Notes under the pieces: generated by a model | Told to the model about the DNA's origin: nothing | The model's input: only the letters and a program-made list of their open reading frames with translations | The model's database searches: none | Part shown: piece after piece, positions 1-11,526 of the stretch | How the letters are laid out: every line of letters begins with the position of its first letter | Numbering within the stretch: the first letter of the stretch is position 1 | Translations under genes and position numbers: made by a program | From: Heterodera schachtii | Lineage: Eukaryota > Nematoda > Chromadorea > Rhabditida > Heteroderidae | Direction of reading: 5' to 3' | Assembly (NCBI GenBank): GCA_023374025.1 | Contig: SIJG01000007.1 | Span: 2,608,636 to 2,672,635, forward strand | DNA length: 64,000 bases

Positions 1-220
1 TAAAAACTAATATATCAACAATGGAATCAGTTTTATATGAAAATAATATATTTCCATTTTTACGATTCATATTAGAGGAAAATTCAACGAAAAATCAATA
101 AAATAAAAACTAATATATCAATAATGGAATCAGTTTTATATGAAAATAATATATTTCCATTTTTACGATTCATATTAGAGGAAAATTCAACGAAAATATC
201 AATAAAAATAAATGAAAAAA
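1..220. repeat. 105-bp minisatellite, first array (about two units)
   Basis: About two head-to-tail units, each starting near AATGGAATCAGTTTTATATG and containing ACGATTCATA and AAAATTCAACGAAAATATC. The array runs off the left edge of the window. The same repeat, with the same downstream flank, recurs at 8863-9525. Here the unit reads CATATTAGAGG where the second array reads CATAGAGAGAGG, so the arrays have diverged or were homogenised separately. Confidence 0.85.
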
Positions 221-840
221 TTTTGGTTTTTTAATTATATTTGTTAGAATTAGTAATGTAAAAAATAGAAATATTCATAAAAAATAAAATAGAACCAAAT
301 TTTGTAAAATTAAATAAACACTTAATGCTTGTAAAGTCAGAGACAACTATTATTTTAAAGCAAGTGCAGTCTTATTTTCATAATTATTTCAAGGCTTATA
401 ATTGTTACCCGCCCTCCCCTCACCAGACATTCGGAGGTCATGGATAATTATATTGAACCATTGAGGGGTGTTTGGGTGACTAATTAGTTGATAATTAATT
501 GTTTATTGGTAATTAGTGTGTATAAAATTCTGTATGGCTGAGACATTTGTGCCAATTAGTGTGTATAAAATTCTGTATGGCTGAGACATTTGTGCCAATG
601 TGGATGGGCGTGGAAACATGGGAATGACTAAGCCTAAACCCTGAATGGGAGGGGGAATGATTGACAGTTTTACTAAAATATTATTTCTAATTTGCACTTT
701 TTCTTTTTTGTTTTATTTTAACGAAATATTATGGAAATAGACCTAATTGTTTAAAGTCAATATATGTCAAATATTAATAAAGCAAATATTGCCAAATTGA
801 TTAATAAAAGCAATTATAGAGAAAATTTATGAAATTTTAA
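221..840. repeat. Segmental duplication, first copy (flank of the 105-bp array)
   Basis: This single-copy-looking flank reappears at about 9525-10500. Shared landmarks in the same order are GTAAAGTCAGAGA, CGGAGGTCATGGATAATTAT, two tandem copies of a ~49-bp unit ending GAGACATTTGTGCCAATTAG, GGATGGGCGTGGAAACATGG, and the block ACGAAATATTATGGAAATAG. No credible gene is seen. Short open frames here lack splice context and conserved counterparts. Confidence 0.75.
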
Positions 841-844
841 ATTA

Positions 845-1010
845 ATTATATAAAATGCGGGCTTTTGGCTGATCATTTTCCACTTCCTGTTTGTTTTTGA
901 CATTTCTATAGCAAATGCAATGTATCTGTCGTTTTCCATTTTAAGCTTTTTTATACATTTTTCTTTTTTCATATTTTTGTAATAAAAAACAGACATATTA
1001 TGATGAATTA
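845..1010. pseudogene. Orphan 3' flank of a lost family gene
   Basis: The text GCGGGCTTTTGGCTGATCATT, followed by a CATTTCTATAGCAAATG-like segment, is the conserved sequence found just downstream of the stop codon in other copies, for example after 3749, and inverted before 8281, 11191, 17668 and 58823. No coding exon remains beside it, so this is the 3' end of a copy whose coding part has been deleted. From about 1010 to 1740 I see only AT-rich sequence, plus a short GGCAC-rich stretch at 1325-1440. Confidence 0.5.
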
Positions 1011-1743
1011 ATAATTCATGTTCGTTAAATTTTTCAAAAATTAGAACGATTAAAAGTGGATGAGAACCAGCGAGAGTGAGAGCTCAACCACTAGTTTTTC
1101 ATTTTTTTCGAGTTAACCAAACTCAATTAACTTTATTTCATTTTATTTATATTTTTCAATTAAAACATTTACAAAAATGTGTTCTAAAATTTAGGATGTT
1201 TTCTTTTCAGATAGCTTTTCTCCAAATACAGGACAAATCAGCATATTCAGATTGAATGGCAACTGTATAATTCGGCAAATTTTTTATTTATTATTTTTTT
1301 AAATTAAAATCTTTAAATAATCATTAGAGCACGACTAATAAGGCACCAAAAATCGAGAAAAAGGCACGATAATAGGCACCAAAAAATTGAAAAAGGCATG
1401 AAAAGGCACGAAAATCCCAAAAAAAAAACATTAAAAAAGGCATTTAAATTTTATTTTATTAAGGATTTTTAGGGAGAAAAACACGTAAAACTTAATCAAT
1501 AAAATTTAATTTTGGTCATTTAAATGATTTTAATATTTTATAATGTTTTTAGAATAAGGAAATTTTAAACCTAGAATTTTTTATCAAGAAAAAAAAATGA
1601 ATTTTGGCCATCAATTTTTGAGAAAATTTTTTTTCAATTCTTTTATAAATATGCGTTCCCCGAAATATTCAATTTTTATACTTTCGGTGCGCGAAACATT
1701 TTGTGTATTTAAGTGTATCTCCGCCCGAGGCTACAAAATCCCT

Positions 1744-1793
1744 TACCTGTGCGGTTCGACCCAATGCCGTGGTTGCCGCAACTGATTCGAATG
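1744..1793 (+). promoter_or_regulatory. GC-rich upstream box, copy 1
   Basis: A GC-rich segment in an AT-rich setting with core GGTTCGACCCAATGCCGTGG, then TTGCCGCAACTGATTCGAAT. Four more versions occur, at 5281-5335, 12370-12434, 19364-19391 (partial) and 61021-61077. Each is oriented as an upstream element of a family gene or remnant. Here it lies about 310 nt before the start codon of copy A. Its role is unknown; conservation and constant orientation are the only evidence. Confidence 0.6.
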
Positions 1794-1856
1794 CGTGCAT
1801 TCCATTTTTAATTCATAATTGAATTTCACTATATTTTGAGGTATTTAAAAATATAT

Positions 1857-1985
1857 TAAGTAAAAAATAGATTTGGATAATCCTACTGACTAATTTTTAA
1901 ATATGCATTATTATTTAATAATAATATATAAATTTTATAAGTAAAAAAAGATTTGGATAATCCTACTGATGATCAATCATTTTAT
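1857..1985 (+). promoter_or_regulatory. Upstream dyad repeats of copy A (two units)
   Basis: Two units of AGATTTGGATAATCCTACT about 80 bp apart, the second followed by GATGATCAATC. The motif contains the near-palindrome GGATAATCC, and fuller versions are flanked by AGTA and TACT. The same repeat precedes most family copies, so it is a candidate cis-regulatory array. Confidence 0.65.
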
Positions 1986-2105
1986 TAATTGCATTATTAT
2001 TTAAAAATAATAATATAAATTATATGAAGAAAGAAATTGAATTGGATAATATAATTATTTCACTTTTAATTCATTGAAGATTTAATTTTTATTAGAAAGC
2101 TTATA

Positions 2106-3749
2106 ATGCTTTATTCTTTCTCTTTAATTCCTTTTATAATTGTTTCTCATCCTTTTTTAATTCGAATTTTAAGGGTAAGTCCACCAGTGAGTTAATTAAT
2201 AGGGGTTAATTATTTTTACTAATCCATTTTAATTAATTAGGTTAAGGATAAAATGCTAATTGCATTTATGAAAGGTCATCAAGAAACGCAAATTAGTGAA
2301 TATTCAAAGCAGAAATATGAGGCACACCTTGGCATTATATATTTTATGAGAAAGAACTGGCACTGTGACAAAATAGCAGACGAATTTGAAGAATATGAAC
2401 GGACAGAATGCCAAAAATATCGCAAATATTTGGACATTTTGTTTGAATATTTGTTTAGAGAGTACATCGGAATTCCAACAGTGAAGCCCTACATTTTGAA
2501 TATAAATTAAACAAATTGTTCACTTATTATTCTAACCCAAAATTGTTGAACGAGAAAAGATTGAATTATGAAGCAAAATTGCCAATTAATGAAATGATTT
2601 TACAATTAGCAATTGACATAGCAAATGAATGGCAAATTAATGAAAGTTTAGAAGGAATAATCCTAAAAAATTTTGGAGAAAAATTTGAAGAATATTTGGA
2701 GGAAATGTTCAAAAAAGCAGAGGAAAGGGCAAAAAAAGACAACAATTCACGGAGAGCCAATGAAATAAATGATGACAAACATAAAATAATTATTGGATCG
2801 AAATTCGATGATCAATGGAATTGGGTGAGACTTAAAATTCAATTAAAATTTAAGTAAATACAAAATTTAGACTGATGATGCTTTCTTTTCGGAATTCGTC
2901 AAAGGATTAGCGACAAATTTTGAGAAATTTTTTAGGATGGGAAAAGAATATTCCAATTATTCTTTTGGGTTATACGAAATTGAGAAAATGAAAGAATTTT
3001 TGACGCAATTCTATGAGGCCCGTCTTGGCGTTATGTATTTGATGAGAGAGAATTAGCAATGTCCCAATACTTTTAAATTTATTAATTATAAATCGGCAAA
3101 ATGCCAAAAATATCGCAAATATTTGGATATTCTCTATGAATATTTATTTCGACTATATGTTGAAGGTGTTTATGCAATCATTATTTTAAATCAATGATAT
3201 TAAATATATAATATATATTTAACGTAAAAGCAATGAATTAGCCAAAGAATTTCCAGCGGTTATGCCAAAATTTATGCATTATTACAATAATAATCAAAGG
3301 AATTTAGTTTCCATCGTCAAAACACTGAATGATATTTCGAAATGTTTTTGGCAAAACACATCGGGAAACAACAATTATTATTTGAAAGGATTGATTTTTG
3401 GGAGATGGATTTAGTAAATGAGATCGAATTGAATTATGAAATCAAAAAGGAGGCAAATTTGTTCAGTAAATTTAAACAAAATATTTTGGAAAAAATTAAC
3501 GGACCAAAAAATGTGCAAAAAAATGGAAAGAAAATTTTAAATTTATCAAACGAATTTGAAGACAATCTTCGACAAGAATTTGAGGAAAAAATGGAAGAAA
3601 TGTGTGAGAATACTAAAGAAAAAGCCAAGTAAGAAAAGGCAAAATTGGAAGAAGCAATGGAAAATGCAGAGAATGATTTAAAAAAAATTGGTCTGAAAAA
3701 AGAATATTATGACAAGTTTGGCACTTTCATTTCGTCGCCATTTTCATAA
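2106..3749 (+). pseudogene. Family copy A, four-exon pseudogene
   Basis: All four exons can be traced. Exon 1 (2106-2186) encodes a hydrophobic leader and ends at a GTGAG donor. Exon 2 is 2241-2824, exon 3 is 2871-3165 and exon 4 begins near 3224. Exon 2 has lost about 30 codons after the VKP motif and is frameshifted there. Exon 3 has an in-frame TAG at the normally invariant Trp of the RENW motif (3055). The acceptor before exon 4 reads AAC instead of AAG. Exon 4 is frameshifted near 3390 and has a TAA at about 3630. The C-terminal motif FISSPFS and its stop are still visible at 3749. With several independent lesions this copy is dead, but it preserves the ancestral gene plan. Confidence 0.85.
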
Positions 3750-4101
3750 ATATTTTGGTGTCACAAAACCCGGGCTTTTTGGCAGATTATTTTCTCTTTA
3801 TGTTTGTTTTTGGCATTTCTAATTGCAAAGGGGGTTAAGCTAACAAATATTTTATTCTTTTCACTTTTTCACTGATTTTTCCTTTTCACATTTATAAATT
3901 TCATTTATTATATTTAAATATGTTTTCTGTTTGACTTTTCCAATTTAAACTAAGAATCAAATATATACACACACACATATAAAAAACCCATATTTTGAAG
4001 AATATGGTATAAGAATATGCTAAAAGCAATCATTTCTATCTATGGATTTCTTTTTAAGACTAATATTTATGATAAAAGTGTAGGACAGCAAATATGATAA
4101 C

Positions 4102-4751
4102 TAGGGTGTAAAATTATATGGAAATCCGTATTTTTTTCCTGGACTGTGAGAAACCTAAACACGAAAAACATGTTTTTTAGCTTGGTTTGAAGCTTCTAGT
4201 AGGTTGTATTTCATATCGATATCTTCCATATTTTTCCATATTTCTCTATTTATGTCCATATTTCCATGTTTGTCCATATTTTATCATTTAAGTTCTTATT
4301 TTATGTCTATGTTTTGGCATTTTTCCACAAAAACCTATATTAGAATGCACTCCATCAGCTTAAATTGGCTTTTTTGATTCCAAAAACTGGAAAATTTTCC
4401 AAAACAATCATATTTTAGCAAAATTTTTTCGAGAATATTGAATAAAGTTAAAATTTATTAACAATTGTTAAATTAAAAAAATAAGCGAAAATTTCGCTTT
4501 CGGTTTGATTTTTCGCTAAAAATTATTTAAATTTTTGATTTAACGTGTTTTTTATTCTAAAATGATTTTTAATACCGTATTTAGCCATTTTTTAAAGTTT
4601 ACTTTACATTTAACAAATTTGAAGAAGTTTTGAGAAAGTATTCCCTTAATTGTGAAAAATTGATTTCGTTATTTTTGTTAATTTTATGTCCATATTTCGC
4701 GCTTTTTTGGTTCATATTTCGCGATTTATATCCAAATAACTTTACAGCCTA
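4102..4751. mobile_element. Non-autonomous hAT-like element (650 bp)
   Basis: The left end reads TAGGGTGTAAAATTATATGG. The right end is the inverted version, ending ...TTTACAGCCTA. It is flanked by ATGATAAC (4094-4101) and ATAATAAC (4752-4759), an 8-bp target-site duplication with one mismatch. TIRs starting TAGGG with 8-bp duplications are typical of the hAT superfamily. Inside, CCATATTT is repeated and there is no open frame. It is related to the 666-bp element at 48166-48831 and to the partial element at the right edge of the window. Confidence 0.7.
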
Positions 4752-4782
4752 ATAATAACAATTATACACCCGGAATAAATAT

Positions 4783-5130
4783 TCGTATAAAATATGTAAA
4801 TATTTATGGTATTTTTGGCACTCTCCCCGTTTAAATTCATCAAAATTAATAAATAAAATTTTTCGCTTGGAAATTAAAGAGAAAGAATAACCCATTTATG
4901 TGTTTTCTTAAATCAAATTAATGTTCAAATAAGATTAAGCGCATAAATTATAATCTTCAATTTATTTACAACTAAAAGAGAATTAAAAAAATATATTTTT
5001 ATTAACAAATTGACTAATATCTACAAATTAATTTAATTCTTTTTTTAATAACTTTTAGTAATTATTAAAATGATAAAATAGAAAATCATACAGCCTAGAA
5101 TTATGCAAAAAAGCTTCTTTTTTTATAATT
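4783..5130 (-). pseudogene. Decayed family fragment with promoter-like remnant
   Basis: A short minus-strand scrap (4783-4810) resembles the conserved codons for KYRKYLDILYEY. It is followed by the AT-rich sequence that normally lies upstream of exon 1 and by a decayed TATA-like block (ATCATACAGCC near 5089). The GC-rich box sits further upstream at 5281. The coding exons are gone. Confidence 0.45.
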
Positions 5131-5280
5131 TGTTTATTATAGCAAAGAATGATGCAATTTTTACAAAATTAAATTGCTCATCAGAATGATTATTCTCATC
5201 AATATTTTACTGATTATAAATTTATATCTCTCACATACGTAATGAACTGAATTATGAATATAGAAAAATGTTCAAAATGA

Positions 5281-5335
5281 GCGAATTCGAAACAGTTGCG
5301 GCAACCACGGCATTGGGCCGAACCGTACAGACACG
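5281..5335 (-). promoter_or_regulatory. GC-rich upstream box, copy 2
   Basis: Inverted version of the box at 1744. It contains GGCATTGGGCCGAACCG, preceded by GAATTCGAAACAGTTGCGGC. It is oriented as an upstream element of the minus-strand remnant at 4783. Between 5340 and 5920 there is AT-rich sequence with no supported feature. Confidence 0.6.
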
Positions 5336-5924
5336 TAAAATCTGACGGTAATTTATAGTCTGCAAAAAATTTAGGGAATATGTTTCAAATTTTCACTTTC
5401 ATTCAATTGTAATTAAATTTTTTATAGGGCAAGAAAGATCTGAAAAAGTTTTATGTTAATGTAACTTTTTGTGCTGGTCAAAAAAGTCAATTGGACATCC
5501 GTGACAGATCACTCCTTCAGGGTGATCTGCTGAAAACCGTAAAATGGGTTGATATCGAGAAATTTTCTTAAAAAAATTCACAGGTTTTTTTTCTGAAATA
5601 TTATGACGGACAGAAATTGAACAAAATTTTGATTTGCTATTAAAATTCAGGTCATATAGATAATAAAAGAACCAGGCCATATTTGAAATTTTTGATCAAA
5701 AAACAAAGAATTCAAAAAACACGCCTACTTTAATTACAAACTAAAAAATAGGAAAATACTTAAAACTAAAAAAAAAAAAGAAATTTATAGGATATAAAGG
5801 AAAAATTATAAAATAAAATTAACAAAAATGAAATTATATTAAAATTCTTTTTTATGTGAAATAAAAGATATGAAATAAAAAGCAGATCATTTAATAATAA
5901 TAATAAAATATAAATTTATATTAA

Positions 5925-6440
5925 GTAAAAAATAGATTTGGATAATTCTACGGATGATCAATCCTTGCATCTCAAATTAATTTAATTTCCGTCGTCAAAA
6001 CACTGAATGATATTTCTAATGTTTTTGGCCAAAGGATAAAAGCATATCGGGGAATAACAATGATTATTTGAATAGCATTGATTTTTTGGAAATGGTTTTA
6101 ATAAATGAAGTCGAATTGAATTATGAAGAAAAAGAGGATGAATATTGGTTCAGTAAATTTAAATAAAATACTTTGGAAAAGATTAAAGGACCAAAAAATG
6201 TGCAAAAAAAGAAAAAAATTTTTAAATTTATCAAATAAAATTGAATTCAATCTTCGACAAGAATTTAAGCAAAAAATGAAAAAAATTTATAAAGATACGA
6301 AACAAAAAGCCAAGAAAGAAAAAGGCAAAATTGGACAAAGCAATTGAAAATGCGGCAAACATAGAAGAAAAAGAAACTCAACTCTAGAAAAAGAATATGA
6401 TGACAAATTTGACACTTTCAATTCGTCGCCATTTTTTTAA
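5925..6440 (+). pseudogene. Family copy B, promoter repeat fused to exon-4 remnant
   Basis: One dyad repeat unit (5932-5965) runs straight into mid-exon-4 sequence, with exons 1-3 deleted. The exon-4 text matches other copies (SVVKTLND, NEVELNYE, INGPKNVQK-like, LRQEF, SSPF) but in several frames, with in-frame stops. It ends at a TAA near 6440. The sharp join between promoter repeat and exon 4 shows that whole gene bodies can be excised. Confidence 0.75.
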
Positions 6441-6689
6441 TTTTTTGGTGTAACTAAATTCGGGTTTTTTGCAGATCATTTCCTATTTGCTTTTTATTTT
6501 TGGCAGTTAAATTTCGTCAGGGATTAAATGAGAAACATTTTATTAAAATTTAAAGATTATTTTTTCGAGTTTGCTTAAATTCAATTTTGAATTAATTTTC
6601 CTATGCTATTGAAATGCGCTTAAAAGATAAATTCTATAGAGCTTCTCCTTAAATTTTATTTATAATATTAATGTTTATTTTGAAAATCC

Positions 6690-6856
6690 AATGTGTTTTT
6701 ATTTCTCTCTTCAACCAAAAAAGCGAAAAGCGAATTTCAAAAAAAGCGAAAAGCGAAAGTTCAAAATAAGCGAAAAAGCGAAAGTTCAAAAAAGCGAAAA
6801 GCGAAAGTTCAAAATAAGCGAAAAAGCGAAAGGCGAAAATTGCAACATCCCTGATG
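6690..6856. mobile_element. One end of a hAT-like element with GCGAAAA repeats
   Basis: A run of AAAGCGAAAAGCGAAAGTTC units ends in GCAACATCCCTG, which inverted starts CAGGGATGTTGC and resembles the hAT-type termini found elsewhere in this window. I could not find a matching left end or a target-site duplication, so this is a fragment or a misread low-complexity block. Confidence 0.35.
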
Positions 6857-6951
6857 TATAATTAGTACATACTTGGGTTTTTTAGCGAATAAAATCCAGG
6901 CCCTGTCAATAAGTAAAAATAGGTATTCATCTAAATTTTATTTTAATTTTT

Positions 6952-7385
6952 TTATATTCGTGATACGGGCATAAATTTCTTGGCTTTTTCTTTCATATTT
7001 TCATACATTTTTTTTTGCATTTTTTTCTCAAATTCTTTCCGAAGATTTTCCTCCTCTTCAATTTCAAAATTCAATTCAGTCTCATTTACTAAAACCATCT
7101 CCCAAAAATCAATCCTATTCAAATAATCATTGTTATTTCCCGATGTGTTTTGCCAAAAACATTTCGAAATATCATTCAGTGTTTTGACGATGGAAACTAA
7201 ATTCCTTTGATTATTATTGTAATAATGCATAAATTTTTGCATAACCGCTGGAAATTTATTGGCCAATTCAGCGCTTTTACCTTAAATATATATTATAATA
7301 TTTAAAAGTCATTAATTTAAAATAATGATTGCATAAACACCTTCAACATATAGTCGGAATAAATATTCATAGAGAATATCCAAGT
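6952..7385 (-). pseudogene. Family copy C, exon 4 and the tip of exon 3
   Basis: Exon 4 starts at 7280 after a good AAG acceptor and is open for about 108 codons. It has lost the middle block between EEEENL and RKEFEKKM and ends in an unrelated short tail, stop at 6952. Only the last ~45 nt of exon 3 remain (7341-7385, encoding DILYEYLFRLYVE). It could still be read as an exon, but no complete gene can be built around it. Confidence 0.7.
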
Positions 7386-8280
7386 TATCTTCAGCTAATC
7401 AACAAATTTTACTTAATTCGTAATCAGTGCCCAAATTACACTAGAAATGACTTTTTGTTTAAAAATTTCAGGGGGGGGGGGGGGTCAAAAACCGAAAAGA
7501 ACCTTTGTTTTTTTATTCCTGTTATCATCCATATATTTGTCACACTTTTATCTGAACAGTCGTCAGAGTAAGTAGTTTTCGCCCTTCTGATGAGTTTTTT
7601 TTATTTTTACGAATAAATAAAAAATAATAAAATAGAATTTTTTAAAAATTTATTTAAATAATTAATGAAATTTAAATATGGAAACGAAAAACAAAAGTGG
7701 AGACAGAGAAATATCAAAGAAAAGTGAAAAGAAAAAATCCAAATGTCAATTGTATTCTATCACTACTATCCAATTGACGACTCATTTTATTCACATATTT
7801 TACTCATATATTTTGTTTGTTTTTTATTCCTGTTATTATCCATATATTTTATCACTTACTCTAGGACACTTTTATCTGAACAGTCGTCGGGGTAAGTGAT
7901 TTTCGCAATTCTGATGACTTTTTTTTAATTTTACGAATAAATACATGAAAAATAAATAAAATAAATTTTTAAATAATGAAATTTAAAAATAAAAGTGGAG
8001 ACAGAAGGAATACCAAAAGTGAAAAGAAGAAAAAAAACCCATTTTCGAAAAATATTCGGAAATGGGAGAAGAAGACAGAAACATGTTCAATGAAAAATTG
8101 GCATTTCTTTAATATATCTAAAGTGAATTTAATCAAAATAAAATTTAATCAAAATTGAAAAAAATGTTAATTGGATTTTAATAAAATATTGTTAGCTTAA
8201 CCCCCAATACTATAGAAATGCCAATAAACAGGAAATAGGAAATGATCTGCAAAAAGCCCAAATTTTGTGACACCAAAAAA
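7386..8280. other. AT-rich interval with duplicated 3'-flank sequence
   Basis: No gene is supported. A 13-base G run starts at 7471. The segments 7490-7640 and 7800-7950 are diverged copies of each other (both contain ATCTGAACAGTCGTC and TTTATTCCTGTTAT). The segments 7675-7740 and 7970-8090 carry the AAAAGTGGAGACAGA block that recurs downstream of many family genes. The bases 8160-8280 are the conserved 3' flank of copy D. Confidence 0.5.
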
Positions 8281-8862
8281 TTATGAAAGTGGCGATGAAT
8301 TGAAAGTGCCAAATTTGTCATCATATTCAGCTTCCAGCAGATTGTATGTTTCTCCATTATTGGCTGCCTTTTCAATTGCTTTTTCCAATTTTGCATTTTC
8401 TTTCGTATTTTCATACATTTTTTTTCATTTTTTGCTCAAATTCTTGCCAAAGATTGTCTTCAATTTCGTTTGATAAATTCAAAAATTTCTTTCCATTTTT
8501 TTGCACATTTATTGGTCCGTTAATTTTGTCCAATAAAATTTGCTTAAATTTATTAAACCAATTTTCCTCCTCTTTAATTCCATAATTCAATTCGACCTCA
8601 TTTACCAAAATCATTTTTGGAATCGAAATTCCTCAACTCGTTTTCATCCTTTTGCCAAAAACATTGGGAAATTTATTCAATATTTGATGACGGAAATTAT
8701 CGCAATTTGAAAATCATTGTAATCACGCATAATTATTGGCTTAACCGCAGGAAATTTATTGGCAAATTCAGCGCTTTTACCTTAAATATATTATAATATT
8801 AAAATAATAATTGTATAAACCTTCAACATAAAAAGTCGGAATAAATATTCGTACAAAAATAA
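8281..8862 (-). pseudogene. Family copy D, exon 4 and exon-3 tip, cut by minisatellite
   Basis: Exon 4 begins at 8780 after CTTAAAG-type acceptor sequence. It keeps NEVELNYG, EENWFNKF, INGPINVQK, LSNEIEDN and the terminal SSPLS. A frameshift in an A/T run near 8410 splits it, and the stop is at 8281. Exon 3 survives only as its last ~35 nt (to 8862), where the 105-bp minisatellite begins abruptly. Confidence 0.75.
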
Positions 8863-9525
8863 TATATTTACATTTTTACGATTCATAGAGAGAGGAAAAT
8901 TCAACGAAAATATCAATAAAATAAAAACTAATATATCAATAATGGAATCAGTTTTATATGAAAATAATATATTTACATTTTTACGATTCATAGAGAGAGG
9001 AAAATTCAACGAAAATATCAATAAAATAAAAACTAATATATCAATAATGGAATCAGTTTTATATGAAAATAATATATTTACATTTTTACGATTCATAGAG
9101 AGAGGAAAATTCAACCAAAATATCAATAAAATAAAAACTAATATATCAACAATGGAATCAGTTTTATATGAAAATAATATATTTACATTTTTACGATTCA
9201 TAGAGAGAGGAAAATTCAACGAAAATATCAATAAAATAAAAACTAATATATCAATAATGGAATCAGTTTATATGAAAATAATATATTTCCATTTTTACGA
9301 TTCATAGAGAGAGGAAAATTCAACGAGAATATCAATAAAATAAAAACTAATATATCAACAATTGAATCAGTTTTATATGAAAATAATATATTTCCATTTT
9401 TACGATTCATAGAGAGAGGAAAATTCAACGAAAATATCAATAAAATAAAAATTATATGAAAATAATATATTTCCATTTTTACGATTCATAGAGAGAGGAA
9501 AATCAACGAAAATATCAATAAAATA
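8863..9525. repeat. 105-bp minisatellite, main array (about six units)
   Basis: AATGGAATCA starts at 8941, 9046, 9151 and 9256, a period of exactly 105 bp. The next unit is 104 bp through loss of one T. Because 105 is a multiple of three, both strands show repetitive open frames of 35 residues per unit. These are by-products of the period, not genes. The last units are shortened. Confidence 0.9.
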
Positions 9526-10500
9526 AAGGGAAAAATTTTGGATTTTTAATTATATTTGTTTGAATTAGTAATGAAAATAGAAATAAAAAAATTATTTAAA
9601 AAAAATTTAAAAAAAATTAAATATTACTTGTAAAGTCAGAGAGAGCCATTCTTTTGAAGCAAATGCAGTCTTATTTTAAGACTTATCCCCCCTCCCTCAC
9701 CGGACATTCGGAGGTCATGGATAATTATATTGAACCATTGAGGTGTGTTTGAGTGACTAATTGGTTGATATTTAATTGTTTGTTGGTAATTAGTGTGTAT
9801 AAAATTCTGTATGGCTGAGACATTTGTGCCAATTAGTGTGTATAAAATTCTGTATGGCTGAGACATTTGTGCCAATGTGGATGGGCGTGGAAACATGGGA
9901 ATGACTAAGCCTAAACCCTTGAATGGGAGGGGGAATTATTGACAGTTTTACTAAAATATTATTTCTAATTTGCAATTTTTCTTTTTTGTTTTAATTTAAG
10001 AGTATTGTTCTGTTTTTTATATTTTTTTTTATTAAGTCACTTTTTCTATTTCGAATTTCAAACAAAAAATCGATCAGCGAGTTAATTAATTAAGGTAAAA
10101 ATTAAAAGCAATTTTAATTAAGTAGAGAAATATTGTGTAATATTAAATAATTATGTAATTAGGTTCGGATCGGACAAACTCTCTTTCCAAGGACGGGTAT
10201 ACCGCTTTTCAAGGAGATTAGGGTAGCGCCCCCGACCTCGAATACTACATAGTTCATTTTTCGGTGTATTATACCCCGATCCCGAAAATTAGCAGCCCAA
10301 CAAAACCGGTCCCGACCCGGCACCTGAGTCGGGGTCGTTGCAAAATACACAACCCCAAAAGATATTTTACATTAATTTTAACGAAATATTATGGAAATAG
10401 ACCTAATTGTTTAAAGTCAATATATGCCAAATTGATTAATAAAGCAAATATTGCCAAAATGATTAATGAAAGCAATTATAGCGAATTGATGAAATTTTAA
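9526..10500. repeat. Segmental duplication, second copy, with internal insertion
   Basis: Repeats the flank seen at 221-840 with the same landmarks. Relative to the first copy, about 385 bp between 9993 and 10377 are extra. They include a GC-rich stretch (10160-10370) with GACCCGGCACC and CCGATCCCG motifs. The extra stretch resembles the GC-rich ends of transposons elsewhere in the window, but I found no matching inverted ends or target-site duplication. From 10500 to 11190 there is AT-rich sequence only, with the conserved gene 3'-flank block at 10860-11190. Confidence 0.7.
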
Positions 10501-11190
10501 ATTAATTTGAAATAAAAAACCAGTGCTACAAGCTTTTATTAACATTTAAAAAAGAAACTCACATATTTAAAAATATTTGCTTCATTACAAAAAGATAGAT
10601 ATTAGTTAATTTCTTATCTATTTCATAATTTATAAAATATTTTTTTATGTTTTATTTATAATTTCAATTTGAAATTCTAAAATTCCCTAATTAATAATTA
10701 ATTCAATTTGATTTAATGGCTTTTAATTACATTTGGTCGGAATCCCTAAGTGTCTGGTCCTCAAGGGTCCCCAAGTTAAATCCCCAAATGTTATGTAGCA
10801 GACGAATTTTTGTGTATGTTATGCTGAGAAAAATGAAATTAAATTAAAATCATTTTAACTTTTATTAAATGAAATTTATAAATGTAGTAAAATGAAAAGC
10901 AAAAGTGGAAACCAAAGGAATATCAGTGAAAAACGGAAACAAAAATATAAAATAAATCGAAAAATATTGGAAAATGTCAGAAAAAGACAGAGAAACATGT
11001 TCAATGAAAAAGCATTTTTTTAGCATTGGTAATTAACCTAAATTAAGTTCAACAAAAAAAAAAACGAAAAAATATCTTTGAATTTTAATAAATGTTTGTC
11101 AGCTTAGCATATTTGCTATAGAAATGCCAAAAATAAACAGGAAATGGAAAATGATATGCCAAAAGCCCGGATTTTGTGACACCAAAAAAT

Positions 11191-11526
11191 TTATGAAAAT
11201 GGCGAAGAATTGAAAGTGTCAAATTTGTCATTGTATTCTCTTTTCAGATTGTGTTTTTCTCCATTATTTGCCGCATTTTCAATTGCTTTTTCCAATTTTG
11301 CCTTTTCTTCCTTGGCACTTTCTTTGGTATTTTCATACATTTTTTCCATTTTTTGGTCAAATTCTTGTCGAAGATTGTCTCTTCAATTTCATTTAATAAA
11401 TGTAAAAATTTTTTTCCCTTTTTTTGCACTTTTTTTGCTCCGATAATCTTTTCCAAAATATTTTGATTAAATTTATTAAACCAATTTTCCTCATCGTTAA
11501 TTTCATAATTCAATTCGGTCTCATTT
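11191..11526 (-). pseudogene. Family copy E, exon-4 fragment
   Basis: The C-terminal half of exon 4 is recognisable (NETELNYE, EENWFNKF, a KVQKKGKK block), with frameshifts and a stop at 11191. At 11526 the homology ends abruptly and unrelated sequence begins, so the 5' part was removed or displaced by the segment at 11527-12070. Confidence 0.7.

Noticed and set aside
4783..5335. Intact promoter plus gene on the minus strand
   Set aside because: The GC box and upstream sequence are recognisable, but the coding part is reduced to a ~30-nt scrap interrupted by the hAT element nearby.
8791..9476. Open frames with 35-residue repeats on both strands
   Set aside because: The 105-bp minisatellite has a period divisible by three, so any stop-free unit gives a repeating frame. 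Indels in later units break it and no start or splice context fits.
8863..9525. CRISPR-like array
   Set aside because: The units are continuous 105-bp tandem copies without unique spacers, in eukaryote-type DNA. The same applies to the 23-bp tail at 15304 and the dyad repeats.
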